Of a DNA stretch of 64,000 nt, positions 49,061 to 60,515 are shown piece after piece. The translations under genes were made by a program, and so were the position numbers. The notes under the pieces were generated by a model that saw only the letters and a program-made list of their open reading frames with translations, did not search any database and was not told the origin of the DNA. Source of the stretch: Siphonodentalium dalli (Eukaryota > Mollusca > Scaphopoda > Gadilida > Siphonodentaliidae); NCBI GenBank assembly GCA_032622095.1, contig CP136061.1:221309148-221373147 (forward strand). Reading direction: 5' to 3'. Within the stretch, counting starts at the first letter, position 1; the number at the start of each line of letters is the position of its first letter.

Positions 49061-50345
49061 ATGACACATGGACAGGCATGCGTGTGGCGACGGTGACGTG
49101 TCAGCGTGAATACATATAGGAAATGAACGTCTCGCCAATTCGAGAAAATCGATTTTACAACAACGTTTAATGCAAATTGCAGTGTGAAAAGACCCTTCCG
49201 GATTATTTTCTAAGACGATTCACCGTCGTATATATATATATATACACACCACATTGGTACATGACAGTTGTATACATATATATGTATATGATAGATGATC
49301 TCCAACGAGTTATGTTGGGATAAAAGATTTTATGAAACGAGTTTGATAAATTTGATTCACAACGAGTCGTAGACGAGTAGTGAATCAAATTTATGAAACG
49401 ACTTTCATAAAATCTTGTATCCCAAGATAACGAGTTGAAAATCTTGTATACCACATGAACAAAAACTAGAGCTTTGTGCCTATAATAATTCCAATATTTA
49501 TATACATTAAATGTTGCAAATATAACTATGATTGCAGGATTTATTATATACTTTATTATATATACGAGTGAAAGGGACCATGCGAATTTGGCGAACATCA
49601 ATTAAATTGTCGAGATGTGTTTGGTGTTCAAAATCGGGGCACAATCTACACCTTTTTCTTGTAAATTTCAGTTATAAATATGATTTTTAATAAATACGAT
49701 TACTGATTTTTAATGTGCATTGTGAATATCCACATCTTATGTACCAGTTTATCCCGTTTATATGTGTTTTAAACAAAAATAAAAACAAAACCGCTTTGGG
49801 TTACCGACTTAAATTGCTTGATGACGTATAAGTTACTGACCCTGCTATATATAGTTCAGCGTATAGTGTGTCATATCACTTTAAAATATAATAAAGTCTA
49901 CATTGCCATGTCATTGAGTCAGTCAGAAACTAGGATAAATTTTTGATATTCTTTATGTGGAATGACATGCATATTCTCGCTTATATATACGCCGTATATA
50001 AACTGTGAGAATTTTCTCTGTTGCACCATATATAGGCGCGTGCACGCGTCCATCAATATTCAAATATTGAGACATTTTATTGAGCTTTGTCTAACACATT
50101 ATTGACATTGTGTAATCGTTACATGTCGCTTTCCATCGATTTGATGTTGGTGTATGATAGGCAAATACAGCCGTCTGATGTGTACTAAAAATAGTTCATA
50201 TTTCACCATCTTTAGCCGTCTATCTGTTTGGCCAACATGACCATGCCGACATTGTGTAAACACTTTATATATCTAGACATGGCGCGACAAGGAAATTTTA
50301 CTGCATGAACATAACTCAACTATATGTTCTTGTTTGATTATCATC
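49061..50345. mobile_element. Palindromic MITE at ~49300-49437, otherwise no gene
   Basis: ACGAGTTAT.TTGGGAT.AAAGATTTTATGAAA...AAATTTGATTCAC and the inverse meet around ACGAGTCGTAGACGAGT. Flanks give no clear duplication. The remainder of 49061-50345 is AT-rich without recognised features. Confidence 0.6.
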
Positions 50346-50371
50346 GTCGTCGTCGTTATCATCATCATCAT

Positions 50372-50409
<38 letters not shown>

Positions 50410-50640
50410 CCTATTTTTTTCCGGTGCCTGCAATTGTTTTCTTGATATGTTTTTTTCTCCAAATTATTTACCATCATCATCAAAATCGTCATCACCATCA
50501 CCATCACTATTATCACCATCACCGCCACCACTACCATCATCACAATCAGCACTATCACCATCACCATCATTATCATCACCATCACCGACACCACCACCAC
50601 TACCATCACCATAATTATCATCACCATAATTAAAGTGAAA
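50346..50640. repeat. ATC/ACC trinucleotide microsatellites
   Basis: Two tracts, (ATC)n at 50346-50406 and (CATCAC)n-like at 50470-50632, separated by unique sequence. They produce His-, Asp- and Val-rich frames that are not genes. Confidence 0.93.
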
Positions 50641-50695
50641 GTATGAGAATAAAATAGCAAGATTTAAAACAATAAATTGAAATCGAAAAATTAAA

Positions 50696-51173
50696 TTAAA
50701 GGTACTCAATCCGATCAGACGGTCCCCAGGGCCCATACCATCAAGATACAACAACAACAACAACAACAACAACAACATTTCTTCAAAATACGCTTTAGAT
50801 ATCAGAATCTATTTATTGCAACAAAATAATGCTAACCACTGTGTCAACTATAAAACTTGTTATTTATCAACATTTTGTTCAACAAAATATGGCCGTATTA
50901 TCACTTGAGTATCATGAAATTTGACTATATTACCACTTGATTTTAGAGTTATCCATCTTCATCCGCAATTTTGTCCGAGACCCTCCGTTTGACAACGTGT
51001 TTCTGGGCCAAATATTATTACACATCTCGAGAAATAACAAACTTCAAAAATCGATATCTGATCACTCTGAGCTTTGTTGGGTGAGTTCCTCGACTCGAAT
51101 CAAATATTTTTTTTACCCCCGAAGCCAAAGAAATAGTAATTTAGGAGCATCTGATAGAATTGAGTACCTTTAA
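50696..51173 (+). mobile_element. Element F copy 2, 478 bp, TTAA ends
   Basis: TTAAAGGTACTCAATCCGATC and GATAGAATTGAGTACCTTTAA with TTAA at both edges. Contains (CAA)n at 50751-50774 and the reverse-oriented GAGGAACC/CTTCGGGGG block on the right side only. Confidence 0.82.
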
Positions 51174-51889
51174 TGTCTCCTCTAATTTTTCTTCGATGTT
51201 AACAAGAAAAAAAGTGGCCGCGGAGACTCCAGACAAGATGGCGTCCATCATGGCGGCCAGTTTGCTTGATATGCACCAGGTGTCTTTGATCGCCATTATA
51301 TTAAAGATAGTATCACACGCGTCGATCCAGTTTTCCGATCTAGTTGTTATGCTAATATACAACCCTAAAAAAAATAGCCGAAAAGTCGACACAGAAATCC
51401 AAAATGGCTGCCAAGATGGCTACTGAAACGTGAACACTTGCTATTTTTGTTTACCTTTCACCACCTATCTGGTGTCTCTGTGGTAAAACACAAAAGATGG
51501 GGGCCATAATGGCCACCGAAATTTACAAACACGCCTACATTCCTTTACTTTCTTACAATTGGTGTTATTTTTACGCGAATGCTATCCACAATTTCATGTC
51601 GATAGGGAACAATGATACGAAATATTCATTTGAGTTGGGCAATTGGTGCTCAGTCGACGGCGGCCAAACTGGTGGCCGGAAATTGAAAAGTCGTCAATAT
51701 TAATTGTCACATTATATTTTCCACAGTTATCATAATAATATGTATAGACGAAACGGTGCATAAATCATCAATAGTTTCCTATTGAATACGTCTTCAGCCG
51801 CATAGTGCAGCTAGTTGTGAGGACGAAAACCCACAATGAATAATCGGGATGTGGCATTTCGAAACTCATTCTCCAGTAAGCGCCGATAA
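51174..51889. other. No recognisable gene
   Basis: Several AAGATGGCG/CCATAATGGC words (51235-51500). Frames 51160-51426 and 51497-51703 are unrecognised. Confidence 0.4.
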
Positions 51890-52236
51890 TAACACGTATA
51901 CACATTCGCCTCACCGTGACCATACAGCCCTACTTGTGTATACATGTACACCCCACACACGACTACGTACGTGTATACAGCCATTCATGGGTCACACCGA
52001 GCAGGCACACCGGGTATACTCCTACACCTCACCCATGACCGTACAGTCACTTCCTGTATGCATATTCATCACATTCATGATCACACAGTCACTTCTTGTA
52101 TATATATGTGCCACACCCAATGTCGTCCATGACAATATGACCACTCACGATATGCATATACACCGCACCCATAATCAAACAGTCACTCCAAGTATACATA
52201 TACACCCCAACAATGTCCATACTGCCCTTCTATATG

Positions 52237-52683
52237 TTACACTGGTGTAAATAAGGTTCGGAGATACCTCTAGCAGATGCGGGGGGAATATATAGGAGAG
52301 AATAAAATAGACACTGGGCCCTGATTGGTCAGTAGCCTTGTGTGCTTTTTGCATAAAAAAATCATCACACCTCTTCCCTATGGTTTCCCACTGGTAAAAT
52401 AGCCACTGGCACAGGAATTAACCCTCTGTAGTGAAGTTTGAATTTTTTGTTGTGGTCTAAAATATGACAGTATTTTTTTATGCGGTTCTGACACTAGTTA
52501 TGAAAACACAAGATTTAAAGGTGAATTCCCTGCCTGTCGTACATTATTTTTGTGTGCAAAAAGTTTCCCAAAGTGTAAATTTTTCAGATTTAAAGAAAAT
52601 TTTGGACCCAATGTTTATATTGCCAATAGTATACGCTAAAACGTTAGCACTGAGGCCTATGGAAAACATTTACACCTGTGTAA
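52237..52683. mobile_element. 447-bp insertion in the satellite, TTACACNGGTGTAAAT ends
   Basis: Non-satellite block with inverted ends TTACACTGGTGTAAAT and ATTTACACCTGTGTAA (15 of 16). The ends are themselves self-complementary, so the match is less decisive. Target duplication not resolved. Confidence 0.5.
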
Positions 52684-53277
52684 CCTATATATACCAAGAC
52701 CCCACACATGCGGCCATTAATACACTCCAGGCTTGCATACGCACCTCGCTCAAAACAATTCAACTACTCGCTGTATACTCATACACTACATTCGGTGTAA
52801 TAAAGTCACTCATTGTTTACCAATTCACATCACCATCGTCCATCGGCCATAGGGTCACTCCATGTAAACCTGTTGGCCATACCTATGGGCATATATAGCC
52901 ACTCAGTATATACATATACACCCCATCCATGCCTATATAGTCACTCCAGATACACATATAAACCCTATACCAATGGCCATACAGTCAGTCTAGATATGCC
53001 AATACCCCGCACACCATCTCACTATTGGCCATACGGTCACTCCTTGCATACATATTGGCCACTCACATGACCATATTGCCACTCAATATATACATATACA
53101 CCACATCCATGCCTATAGAGTCACTCCATGTATACATATACACCTCACTGATTGCCATACATTCATTTTAGATATGTCAAATACCCCGCATTCCACCTCA
53201 CCATTGGTCCCACGGTCATTCCTTGTACACATATTGGCCACACCCATGGTCATATAGCCACTCAAGATATACATATA

Positions 53278-53516
53278 CAGTAATGTCCTAAATAGTCGAC
53301 TCCATTAATCGGAAAGCTCTGTGAGAGCTATCTGATGGATGACAACAAGCCATATTTCCGACTAAATCCTGAAAACTTACCCATAATTCTGCTGCATGTG
53401 GTTAAGGAGTCGATTATTTAGGGTTACCCATAATTCTGCTGTGGTTAAGGAGTTGATTATTTAGGGTTACTCATAATTCTGCTGTGGTTAAGGAGTCGAT
53501 TATTTAAGGCATTACA
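53278..53516. mobile_element. Element K copy 2, rearranged, in the satellite
   Basis: Starts TA-CAGTAATGTCCTAAATAG and ends AAGGCATTA. The right arm GAATTCTGCTG..GTTAAGGAGT-(C/T)GATTATTTA(G/A)GG is present three times in tandem (period ~50 bp); the left arm is shortened. Confidence 0.75.
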
Positions 53517-53560
53517 TATACACCCCACTCATGTGTATAACTTCAGAGAGAGAGAGTATG

Positions 53561-54054
53561 TCAATGTTCGAATACAATAATTACTAGTATACATATTCTT
53601 CAGATATTAAGTATAGATCAAAACTATTTTTAAATTGGAATTCTATATTATACACATAATGCAAATCAAAATACGTTATTGCTAAAATGTGTGATTGATT
53701 GTTGTTATATATTATATTGTATACATACATATGGGCAACATAGCCTGAAATAAACTATTATATATATTACCGTGTAGAGTTACTCCACATATACGAGGAG
53801 GATAACGGCCTATCAACTAACTTTCCATCTTCGCCATCACATTTAATGAATTATACACATATCATATTTCTTCAAATTTGAAGTACCGGTATAGGTGTGG
53901 AAGAAACCATATATTGAATAAAAAAAAACTTTAAATACTGCCAACCGACTATTCGCATTTATATATCAACTTATCAAGTCAATTTAGCAAAACCGACCAT
54001 ATATAAAGTCAATTTGACGGTGAACACGTACATCTATTTACAAACTGATCATAA
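53561..54054. other. No recognisable gene
   Basis: AT-rich, nothing supported. Confidence 0.45.
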
Positions 54055-54531
54055 TTAAAGGTACTCAACCCGTAAAGAGGGTCCCCATCTCAACAGATTC
54101 CAACAACAACAATCCGATCAGAGGGTCCTATATTACTATTTCTTTGGCTTTGGGGGTAAAAAATATTTGATTCGAGTCGAGGAACCCATCAAACAAAGCT
54201 CAGAGTTATTAGATATTGATTTTTCAAATTTGTTATGTTCTCGAGATCAGTACTAATAACTGCCGTAATCTGCTCTGGATGTGTACTTCAAATCTATTCA
54301 AACAGACAAGGATGAATAACTCTAAAATCAAGTGGTAATTTTAACGCAATTTTGACTGAGTTCTGGGCCAGATAGTATTCCCGATAATGAAAAATAATAG
54401 ATTTCTAAAATCGATATCTAACAAATCTGAGCTTTGATGGGTGACTTCCTCGACTCGAATCAAATATTTTTGACCCCCGAAGCCATTGAAATAGTAATTG
54501 AGAGGAGTTTTATCGGGTTGAGTACCTTTAA
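54055..54531. mobile_element. Element F copy 3, 477 bp foldback form
   Basis: TTAAAGGTACTCAACCCGT and TCGGGTTGAGTACCTTTAA. Unlike copy 2 it carries the GGCTT.GGGGGTAAAAA...GAGTCGAGGAACCCA block at both ends, in inverted orientation, so most of it can fold back. Confidence 0.82.
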
Positions 54532-55154
54532 TGACAGGCCGACCGCATTTAATAAAATGCTGACCACATATAACGAATATATTAAATACTATTACCATAT
54601 TATAATGACAAACCGACAACATAATATGATCTGAGCCTGAACCACAGAAATGTGACCAGCGATCTCTGGGTGAGGTTGATTATGGCGGAAGAGGAATAAC
54701 TCCGACTTTTTATTTTTACCGGAAAGGCGACGTGTATCTTGTCTGGCAGTAATGTAGATTTGTATTAAAATTTTATTATTTCCGGTATTTTTATGAAAAA
54801 CATTTTGTGCAAGGTGATTTTTTTAAAATAATACCTTTAAGATGAAATGACAGATGAATTTTAGCCAACCTATAATTTTAATCGTTGATGACTTTAATGT
54901 TAAGCAATGCCCGACTATATTTGGTTCACAATGGATACAATACAGGCGTTTTAAAATAAGTGCTTTCTAGATTTCGAGGCGTCCAACAGTTCTTCTTCAT
55001 TGACATCTCGCTGTTATTTACTGACAATTATGAGCCAGTCCAGTTTACCACTACCAGGCTATAACTTGTAACGTCAGGCCTCATGGAAATTCAGAAATAA
55101 GGCATGGGATTCTGAAGCGGGTGATCGTATCACAATGCCATCGCCCCACTAAAC
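54532..55154. other. No recognisable gene
   Basis: Nothing supported. Confidence 0.45.
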
Positions 55155-57580
55155 TTAAGGGCTTTGTGGGGGACACACTATAAAGTGTATGAGGAGGCCG
55201 GCTCCAAATAAAAGGTGTAAACGGGGTGTTATATGGCGTTTGGTCCGTTGTTTCTCGATGGATATTAATGAAATTTGGTGTATATGTCCGGGCTGGGACA
55301 TGGAATACAATAACGTTTGAATTGTTTTTAAATTCACAAATTTATTGATTTTATTCAACTTTTTCGTTCCGAAACACACTATAATAAAGTGTAAACGGCC
55401 GGCTCCAATTAAAGGGTGTCATAAGACGACTTGATGTCGCATTATCTTCTTTGTTTATAAATGGATATGACTGAAATTTAGTACATATGCCCGGGTTATG
55501 GTATGGAATACATCAACGTTTGAATCGTTTTTAAAATCACAAATTTGTTGATTTTATTCAACTTTTCGTTCTTTCGTTCTATAAAGTGTAAGCGGCCGGC
55601 TCTAATTAAAAGGTGTAGGCCTAAGCGGCTTATGTGATTTAGCGTTATAGATAATCGGATTAACTAGTTGGCGACTCTAGACTATTGTGTTTTGGGGCAT
55701 TTGAGGTTTTGGCGAAATAATAATTTTAATACTTTTATTTTAAATGATAACTTCATTTAATCACAATGCATATATAATAAACACATAAAATATAATAACA
55801 TACATGAGACATACGGTACATGCTTATGATAACAAAAGATATCAAACTCAATACATGACAAAGATATCACACAATGCTTTTCTTGTATGTGTGTGGATTT
55901 GAGTGAGCAAACCCTTGTAATTTGGTTCAGCGTGCTAGATATGGGACGAAAGAATAAGTAAGTGAAGTGTAAAATACCCCAGAAACAAGTCCTATAATTT
56001 AAGTGTAGCAAATGTACGCTAAGTTTACTAAGACTGGTGCCAATAACGTTGACAAAGCAATGGCAACAGTATGGAGACGATACCGAGACAACTACATGTA
56101 TCTGAATATTTATGTCACAAGTATGACATAGGCCTAATAGCCTACATAAAATGATAAAGAATATCAAATTCATCGATATTCCCTATACAGGTTATAAGCC
56201 ACAATCAACGGAATTGGTTTGCTGTTGCACTTGGGGGACATGAATTGTCGTATTGATATTATTTTATGCTTTGTGATTAAATTTATTTTATCATGTAGGC
56301 CTATTTCACTTTCTAAATTATTATTTCCCCAAAAACCTCAAATGATACAAAACACCCAATACTAATAGTCTAGAGTCGTCAGTTAGTTAATCCGATTACC
56401 TATACCGCTGAGCACATAAGCTGCTTACACCTTTTAATTGGAGCCGGCCGTTTACACTTTATAGTGTGTTTTGGAACGAAAAAGTTGAATAAAATCAACA
56501 AATTTGTGAATTTAAAAACAATTCAAACGTTATTGTATTCCATGTCCCAGCCCGGACATATACACCAAATTTCATTAATATCCATCGAGAAACAACGGAC
56601 CAAACGCCATATAACACCCCGTTTACACCTTTTATTTGGAGTCGGCCTCGGCATACACTTTATAGTGTGTCCCCTTTGTGGACCCAATTTTTCCAAAATT
56701 TTATAGAGTCCAAATAAAGGATTCTGTTCATGTATATTAGTAATAATAGAAACCATCCCCATTGATGCAGCATTTTGAGAGTATACTTCATGGTGGATTA
56801 TGTTAGAAATACAAAATTTGAAATTTATTGAGATTTAAAAAATATTTATTTACAGGCAATGGTCCAAGAAAAACAAAGTCCAAATCTAAGAATCAGATAT
56901 GGGAATATGTACTGAACACTGTGATGAATGATGTATTACAAAAAAAATATTATATTTCTTGAGTGTTCTTTGATAAAATTACTTTAAACCGGTTGTTGAC
57001 AAATGATATACTAACTTCATAATATGGTTGGCTGAGAGGCAGCAGTTAATGGGTCAACCTTTCATGGCTGATGTCCAGTCTTGTGTGAATGACTTTTTAC
57101 CAGTGTCAAACTTCCACATGAGTGATCACCCTGAGTGAGTGGTGACCTACTTACTAGAATTAGTATGGGGATCTGGTAGGGGTATGATTGAGGATTAGCA
57201 TTCTATTGTCAACAGAGTCCAGAGCAGTTACAATGGCCAGCTGTTAACCCGTGCCTGCTACCACCCACATAGCCAACGTTTAAGCAAGTATATATCATTT
57301 GTCAACAACCGGTTCAAAGTAATTTTATCAAAGAACACTCAAGAAATATAATATTTTTTTTGTAATACATCATTCATCACAGTGTTCAGTACATATTCCC
57401 ATATTTGATTCTTAGATTTGGACTTTGTTTTTCTCGGACCATTGCCTGTAAATAATTTTTTTTTAAATCTCAATAATGTTCACGTTTCTATTATTACTAA
57501 TATACATGAACAGAATCCTTTATTTGGACTCTATAAAATTTTGGAAATTTTTTGAAAAATTGGGTCCACAAAGCCCTTAA
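55155..57580. mobile_element. 2.4-kb composite foldback element with TTAA ends
   Basis: Outer ends TTAAGGGCTTTGTGG and CCACAAAGCCCTTAA. The left part has ~210-bp tandem units (55190-55600: AAGTGTAAACGGCCGGCTCC, ATATG(T/C)CCGGG(C/T)T, AATACA..AACGTTTGAAT) with their inverse at 56340-56690; inner arms 55620-55700/56340-56420 enclose a 570-bp loop. The right part, 56690-57010 and 57275-57565, is a second inverted pair (TTTGTCAACAACCGGTT, TGATGAATGATGTATTAC, AGTCCAAATAAAGGATTCTG). No transposase. Minus frame 55757-56173 (138 codons) in the loop is Cys/Ile/Leu-rich and unrecognised. Confidence 0.78.
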
Positions 57581-57789
57581 ATTTCTGCAGATAGTAGCCT
57601 AAATTAATGTGAGTAATGGCAGTAATGCCCTCGTCTTTGCAACTTTAGCGCAATAATAATAATAATAAATTTGCATATCATACTGCGGCACAGTTCAGTT
57701 GTTGGACATTATTATAAAAATCAACTGATAAATACACATACCATTACCGGTACTTAAATAAAAATAATATAGACAAGCATGGAAAGTGG

Positions 57790-58110
57790 AGCGAATAGCT
57801 CAGTTGGATTGGTGGCCAACCTCTGAGCTACACCTTCGATACGGTCAAGGGTTTAAATCTGACATGGTATCGGTCAGACTTTGTGTCGCCGTCTGCATTC
57901 CCAGACTATGGGCATCACGAAGTGCTTTGAGAATGATTCCAGAAGCAAAAAGAATCTCAGACAAATTTGAAAAACATGTAGCCCTACTGGGCGAATTTCA
58001 TACCTCCGCTCCTCTCTTAATGTCATGGCCAGGGATGACACTATGCTAGGCACACCGTCGGATTGGGAGTGACACTAATGGCTGTCCTGTGTGCAACATG
58101 GTGCACATGT
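57790..58110 (+). mobile_element. Candidate tRNA-derived SINE
   Basis: TAGCTCAGTTGG (57796-57807) matches the pol III A box and GGGTTTAAATC (57849-57859) is a fair B box. The spacing, 53 bp start to start, is wider than in most tRNAs. The body that follows (CTATGGGCATCACGAAGTGC, TCATGGCCAGGGATGACAC) has no partner in the window and no A-tail was placed, so the 3' end is approximate. An 87-codon frame across it is not considered coding. Confidence 0.45.
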
Positions 58111-59597
58111 TAAAGCTCACTACCTTGGCGAAGAAGTCACGGATTCGGCATAATTCCTGGACATATTGGGTTGATCTACTTGATCCTGGCTTATAATAGT
58201 CAGAAAATGATTGCAAGCCATACCAATGAAGAAGAAAGATCCTGTCCGAGATTGATGAGTCGCCATCTGAGAATGTAACGTCATAACCAACGTGCTTCTA
58301 ATTATAGCCACACTGATCTATGCAAATAATCTCATTACGTGCGCTCGCGCAACAGTATGGCGATCAGTCAGATTCATAGGTTGGTGTCACCCTACCGATT
58401 TCACTCCATGACGTCATGCCGGCGACGTTACGGAGTAGATTATAGAGTTGACGCCCTTGGCACTGACTTCCGTTACTAGCTCGTTGCTATATAAACAAAC
58501 CAGCGATGTGGCTTTTGTCAAAAATTGACAGTCAGTACATTCCCCCTGTATACATGTACTTTCAGAAAATACAAAACACCACAACGTTATACCCCACCAA
58601 TGTCAGTGTCTCGATATCATTTGACCAAATTTCTTGACATGAAACTGCGACAGACACGGCGTGAAATACATCGCATTGAGTAACAATTTCTCATTGTTTC
58701 AATTCAACTTCAAGATCGCGGTAAAATAAAAACCGCAATTTGTAAGTGGTAAACATCTGAAAAAGACATCAGGTACATGCAGAAACTAATTGTTGTGCAT
58801 ATTTATTTCTATTTGAGGTGGCAATTTTTCATGTTTATCAGTATTTTTAACGATAAGAGCGATGGTAATTGGGGGACTATATTTTATCTAGCGCATTAAA
58901 TTTAAAATAAAAAGTCGTGAATTGGCTGAGTGTTTTCTATGGCCGCACATTTCGTTGATAATTACGAGCCATTTGTTTGTCTAAATAACCTTTTTAAGTT
59001 CGAAGAGCATTAGAATGGGGATAACAGTGTGGTGTATTGTGATTTCGGAAAGGTACATGGCGAATATACTGTGGCAAATACCCATTAATGGGCTCCGGCT
59101 CCGCCGTCGCCCATTAACTATATTTGCCAAAGTATATTCGCCATGTACCTTTCCGAAATCACAAAACACTGTGCACTGTTATCCCCTAAATAAAATTATT
59201 GAAGATTGTAATTGTCTTTTTTTGCTAACATTAAATTAAATTAAATTAGATAAATTAAGTAAAATACAGTGAAATTATTTTTTTTATTACATTTTTGCGC
59301 ACGTTGGCATCTCTCTGAGTGCATTCTAGTTTCATATCTATATTTAATACAATGTGGTTATTTGCAGAGAACTTTGAGAAGCCATTATTATGAAATCAAA
59401 TGAAATGCAAATATTTGAAATAATACCGAATATTTGCAACAGATTATTAAAAAAAAAAACCCAAATATTTGCTATCTTGACATCTAGCCAATGATATTCT
59501 GAAAGATGAGAAGTTAACAAATGGTTGTGCCTTGAAGAGTATGCCTTGACATACTAAGTTGATATGATTAGTGTTCTGAAAAATATTTCAAGAGCAA
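58111..59597. other. Nitrilase upstream region; one 170-bp palindrome
   Basis: A near-perfect palindrome at 59017-59186: GGGGATAACAGTG ... GATTTCGGAAAGGTACATGG-CGAATATA ... centre GGGCTCCGGCTCCGCCGTCGCCC ... inverse, probably a foldback MITE. GCTATATAAAC at 58486 and TGACGTCATG at 58409 look like TATA and CRE-type words but lie ~1.3 kb from the nitrilase ATG; a promoter role is not shown. Confidence 0.55.
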
Positions 59598-59728
59598 TTA
59601 ACCCTTTGAGTGCCAGGTCGATTTTTTACAATTTTTTACTATTTTAATAATTTATTCTATATTCTTTAACAGACTTATTTTGTAGGTTTAGGGCCGATGA
59701 GATCGGCCCCTGGCACTCAAAGGGTTAA
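59598..59728. mobile_element. 131-bp piggyBac-like MITE next to the nitrilase start
   Basis: TTAA target sites flank inverted ends CCCTTTGAGTGCCAGG and CCTGGCACTCAAAGGG (16 bp, perfect). The centre is AT-rich with a small GGCCGATGAGATCGGCC hairpin beside the right arm. A TTAA duplication and a CCC start are the piggyBac signature. The right end lies 46 bp before the nitrilase ATG, so it is in the 5' flank, leader or a leader intron. Confidence 0.8.
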
Positions 59729-59754
59729 ATAACTGAAATGGTTATTTTTTGTAG

Positions 59755-59772
59755 ATGGATGTCTGTGAATAG
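59755..59772 (+). promoter_or_regulatory. Short upstream ORF before the nitrilase start
   Basis: ATG GAT GTC TGT GAA TAG encodes MDVCE-stop and ends two bases before the chosen nitrilase ATG. If this stretch is in the mRNA it would be a minimal upstream ORF able to dampen initiation at 59775. It directly follows TTATTTTTTGTAG, which looks like a 3' splice site (AG at 59753-59754), so the leader may begin with a short exon joined there. Presence in the transcript is inferred only. Confidence 0.35.
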
Positions 59773-59774
59773 CT

Positions 59775-60008
59775 ATGAAGTTGTCTGTCAGTGGTCATAA
59801 ACTCTTACACGATCCCAATTGGATAAAGAATTTGTTTGCTTCTTTCTCTTCTACAAAGCCTAAAATGGCTGATGGTCCAATATTTAACAGTACTGCTAAC
59901 CAACTGCCAGTGATTGCGCTATGTCAGACAACAGCAAAGTCAAACAAGGATGAAAACTTTGAAAAATGCAAGTTGTTAATACAGAAATCAAAGTTAAATG
60001 GAGCTAAG
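59775..60008 (+). CDS. NIT1: NIT1-type nitrilase, first coding exon (partial gene)
   Basis: First coding exon of a carbon-nitrogen hydrolase of the NIT1 branch. Vertebrate NIT1 is an amidase that removes deaminated glutathione; in flies and worms the same domain is fused to FHIT (NitFhit). The exon encodes 78 residues. Residues 44-78 (from LPVIALCQTTAKSNKDENF to KLNGAK) match the first strand and helix of the fold, where human NIT1 reads LPLVAVCQ.T...QNF. Residues 1-43 are a non-conserved N-terminal extension with basic and hydrophobic residues, possibly a mitochondrial presequence; Met31 (MADGPIF) is a possible shorter start. ATG at 59775 was chosen because an in-frame TGA lies at 59766-59768. 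The exon ends in phase 0 at a strong donor, AAG|GTAAGA. Recognition comes from family knowledge; whether an FHIT part follows cannot be seen. Confidence 0.88.
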
Positions 60009-60045
60009 GTAAGAAGAATGCACCAGTCCTGGTAAATTGGTCAAT

Positions 60046-60515
60046 TTAAATGGTTTCCACAGCTGAGCTAGGTCAGGAGTTAGAAAGTTTAGATGGACCT
60101 ACACAGAAAACTACTCACTTGTTAAGCTAGTACATGTACACCACATGAAAGAATATATACTATCTGAAAACCAAATCAAGCATATCATACCCAAAAAAAA
60201 ATGGCAAATCGATTACTTTAATTCATAGTTTTAGAATGGAAATATTGGGAAGAGCGTTCTCAGTAAGTATACACGTTGAGTGGAAATGAATAACTGCCAT
60301 AAAAAAGTATGTGATCTGAACTAGTAAATGGGAGAGGGGTGGATTTAAGTTGTTAAAACTTGTGCCCCGATCCCTCTTGTAATATTATATTACAATAAAA
60401 TATGTTTAAACCAAAAAAAAACTAGTTAAAGGCTCAAATTTGCAATTTAATTGAGTTCAATACTGCTTCAAGAATCTCAACATTATGTTAGGTGGGCTAG
60501 AAAATTGTTAAAAGC
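60046..60515 (+). mobile_element. Element D copy 2, in nitrilase intron 1
   Basis: Diverged second copy of the element at 1449-1911: same order of blocks (GGTTTCC, AGTTTAGATGGAC, GGGAAGAGCGTTCTCAG, GAGTGGAAATGAA, ACTGCTTCAAGAATCTCAAC). The left end is preceded by TTAA (60046-60049). The right end is lost or too diverged to place. It lies entirely inside nitrilase intron 1 and carries a nested retroposed fragment. Confidence 0.75.
60319..60426 (+). mobile_element. Short retroposed fragment with A-tail and target duplication
   Basis: Compared with the copy at 1449-1911, this D copy has an extra ~94 bp (60326-60419) bounded by direct repeats AACTAGT (60319-60325 and 60420-60426; the last A of the tail overlaps the second repeat). 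The insert contains AATAAA and ends in a run of eight A directly before the second repeat. These are the marks of a 5'-truncated insertion made by LINE machinery. Source element unknown. Confidence 0.7.

Larger units (their letters stand above)
51890..53560. repeat. Satellite of ~42-52-bp monomers with 180-bp higher-order repeat
   Basis: Monomers of the type (A)CTCC.TGTATACATATACACC-CCACCCATG-CCATA-AGTC. From 52901 a higher-order unit of four monomers (42+44+52+42 = 180 bp) is visible, repeating at 53081 and 53260. The array is interrupted by a ~447-bp insertion and by element K copy 2. Confidence 0.85.

Noticed and set aside
57786-57870. Functional tRNA gene
   Set aside because: A and B boxes are present, but the acceptor stem and anticodon arm do not pair well and the box spacing is too long; a SINE head is the better reading.
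58486-58496. TATA box for the nitrilase gene
   Set aside because: GCTATATAAAC is a good word, but it is 1.3 kb from the start codon with no visible leader exon linking them.
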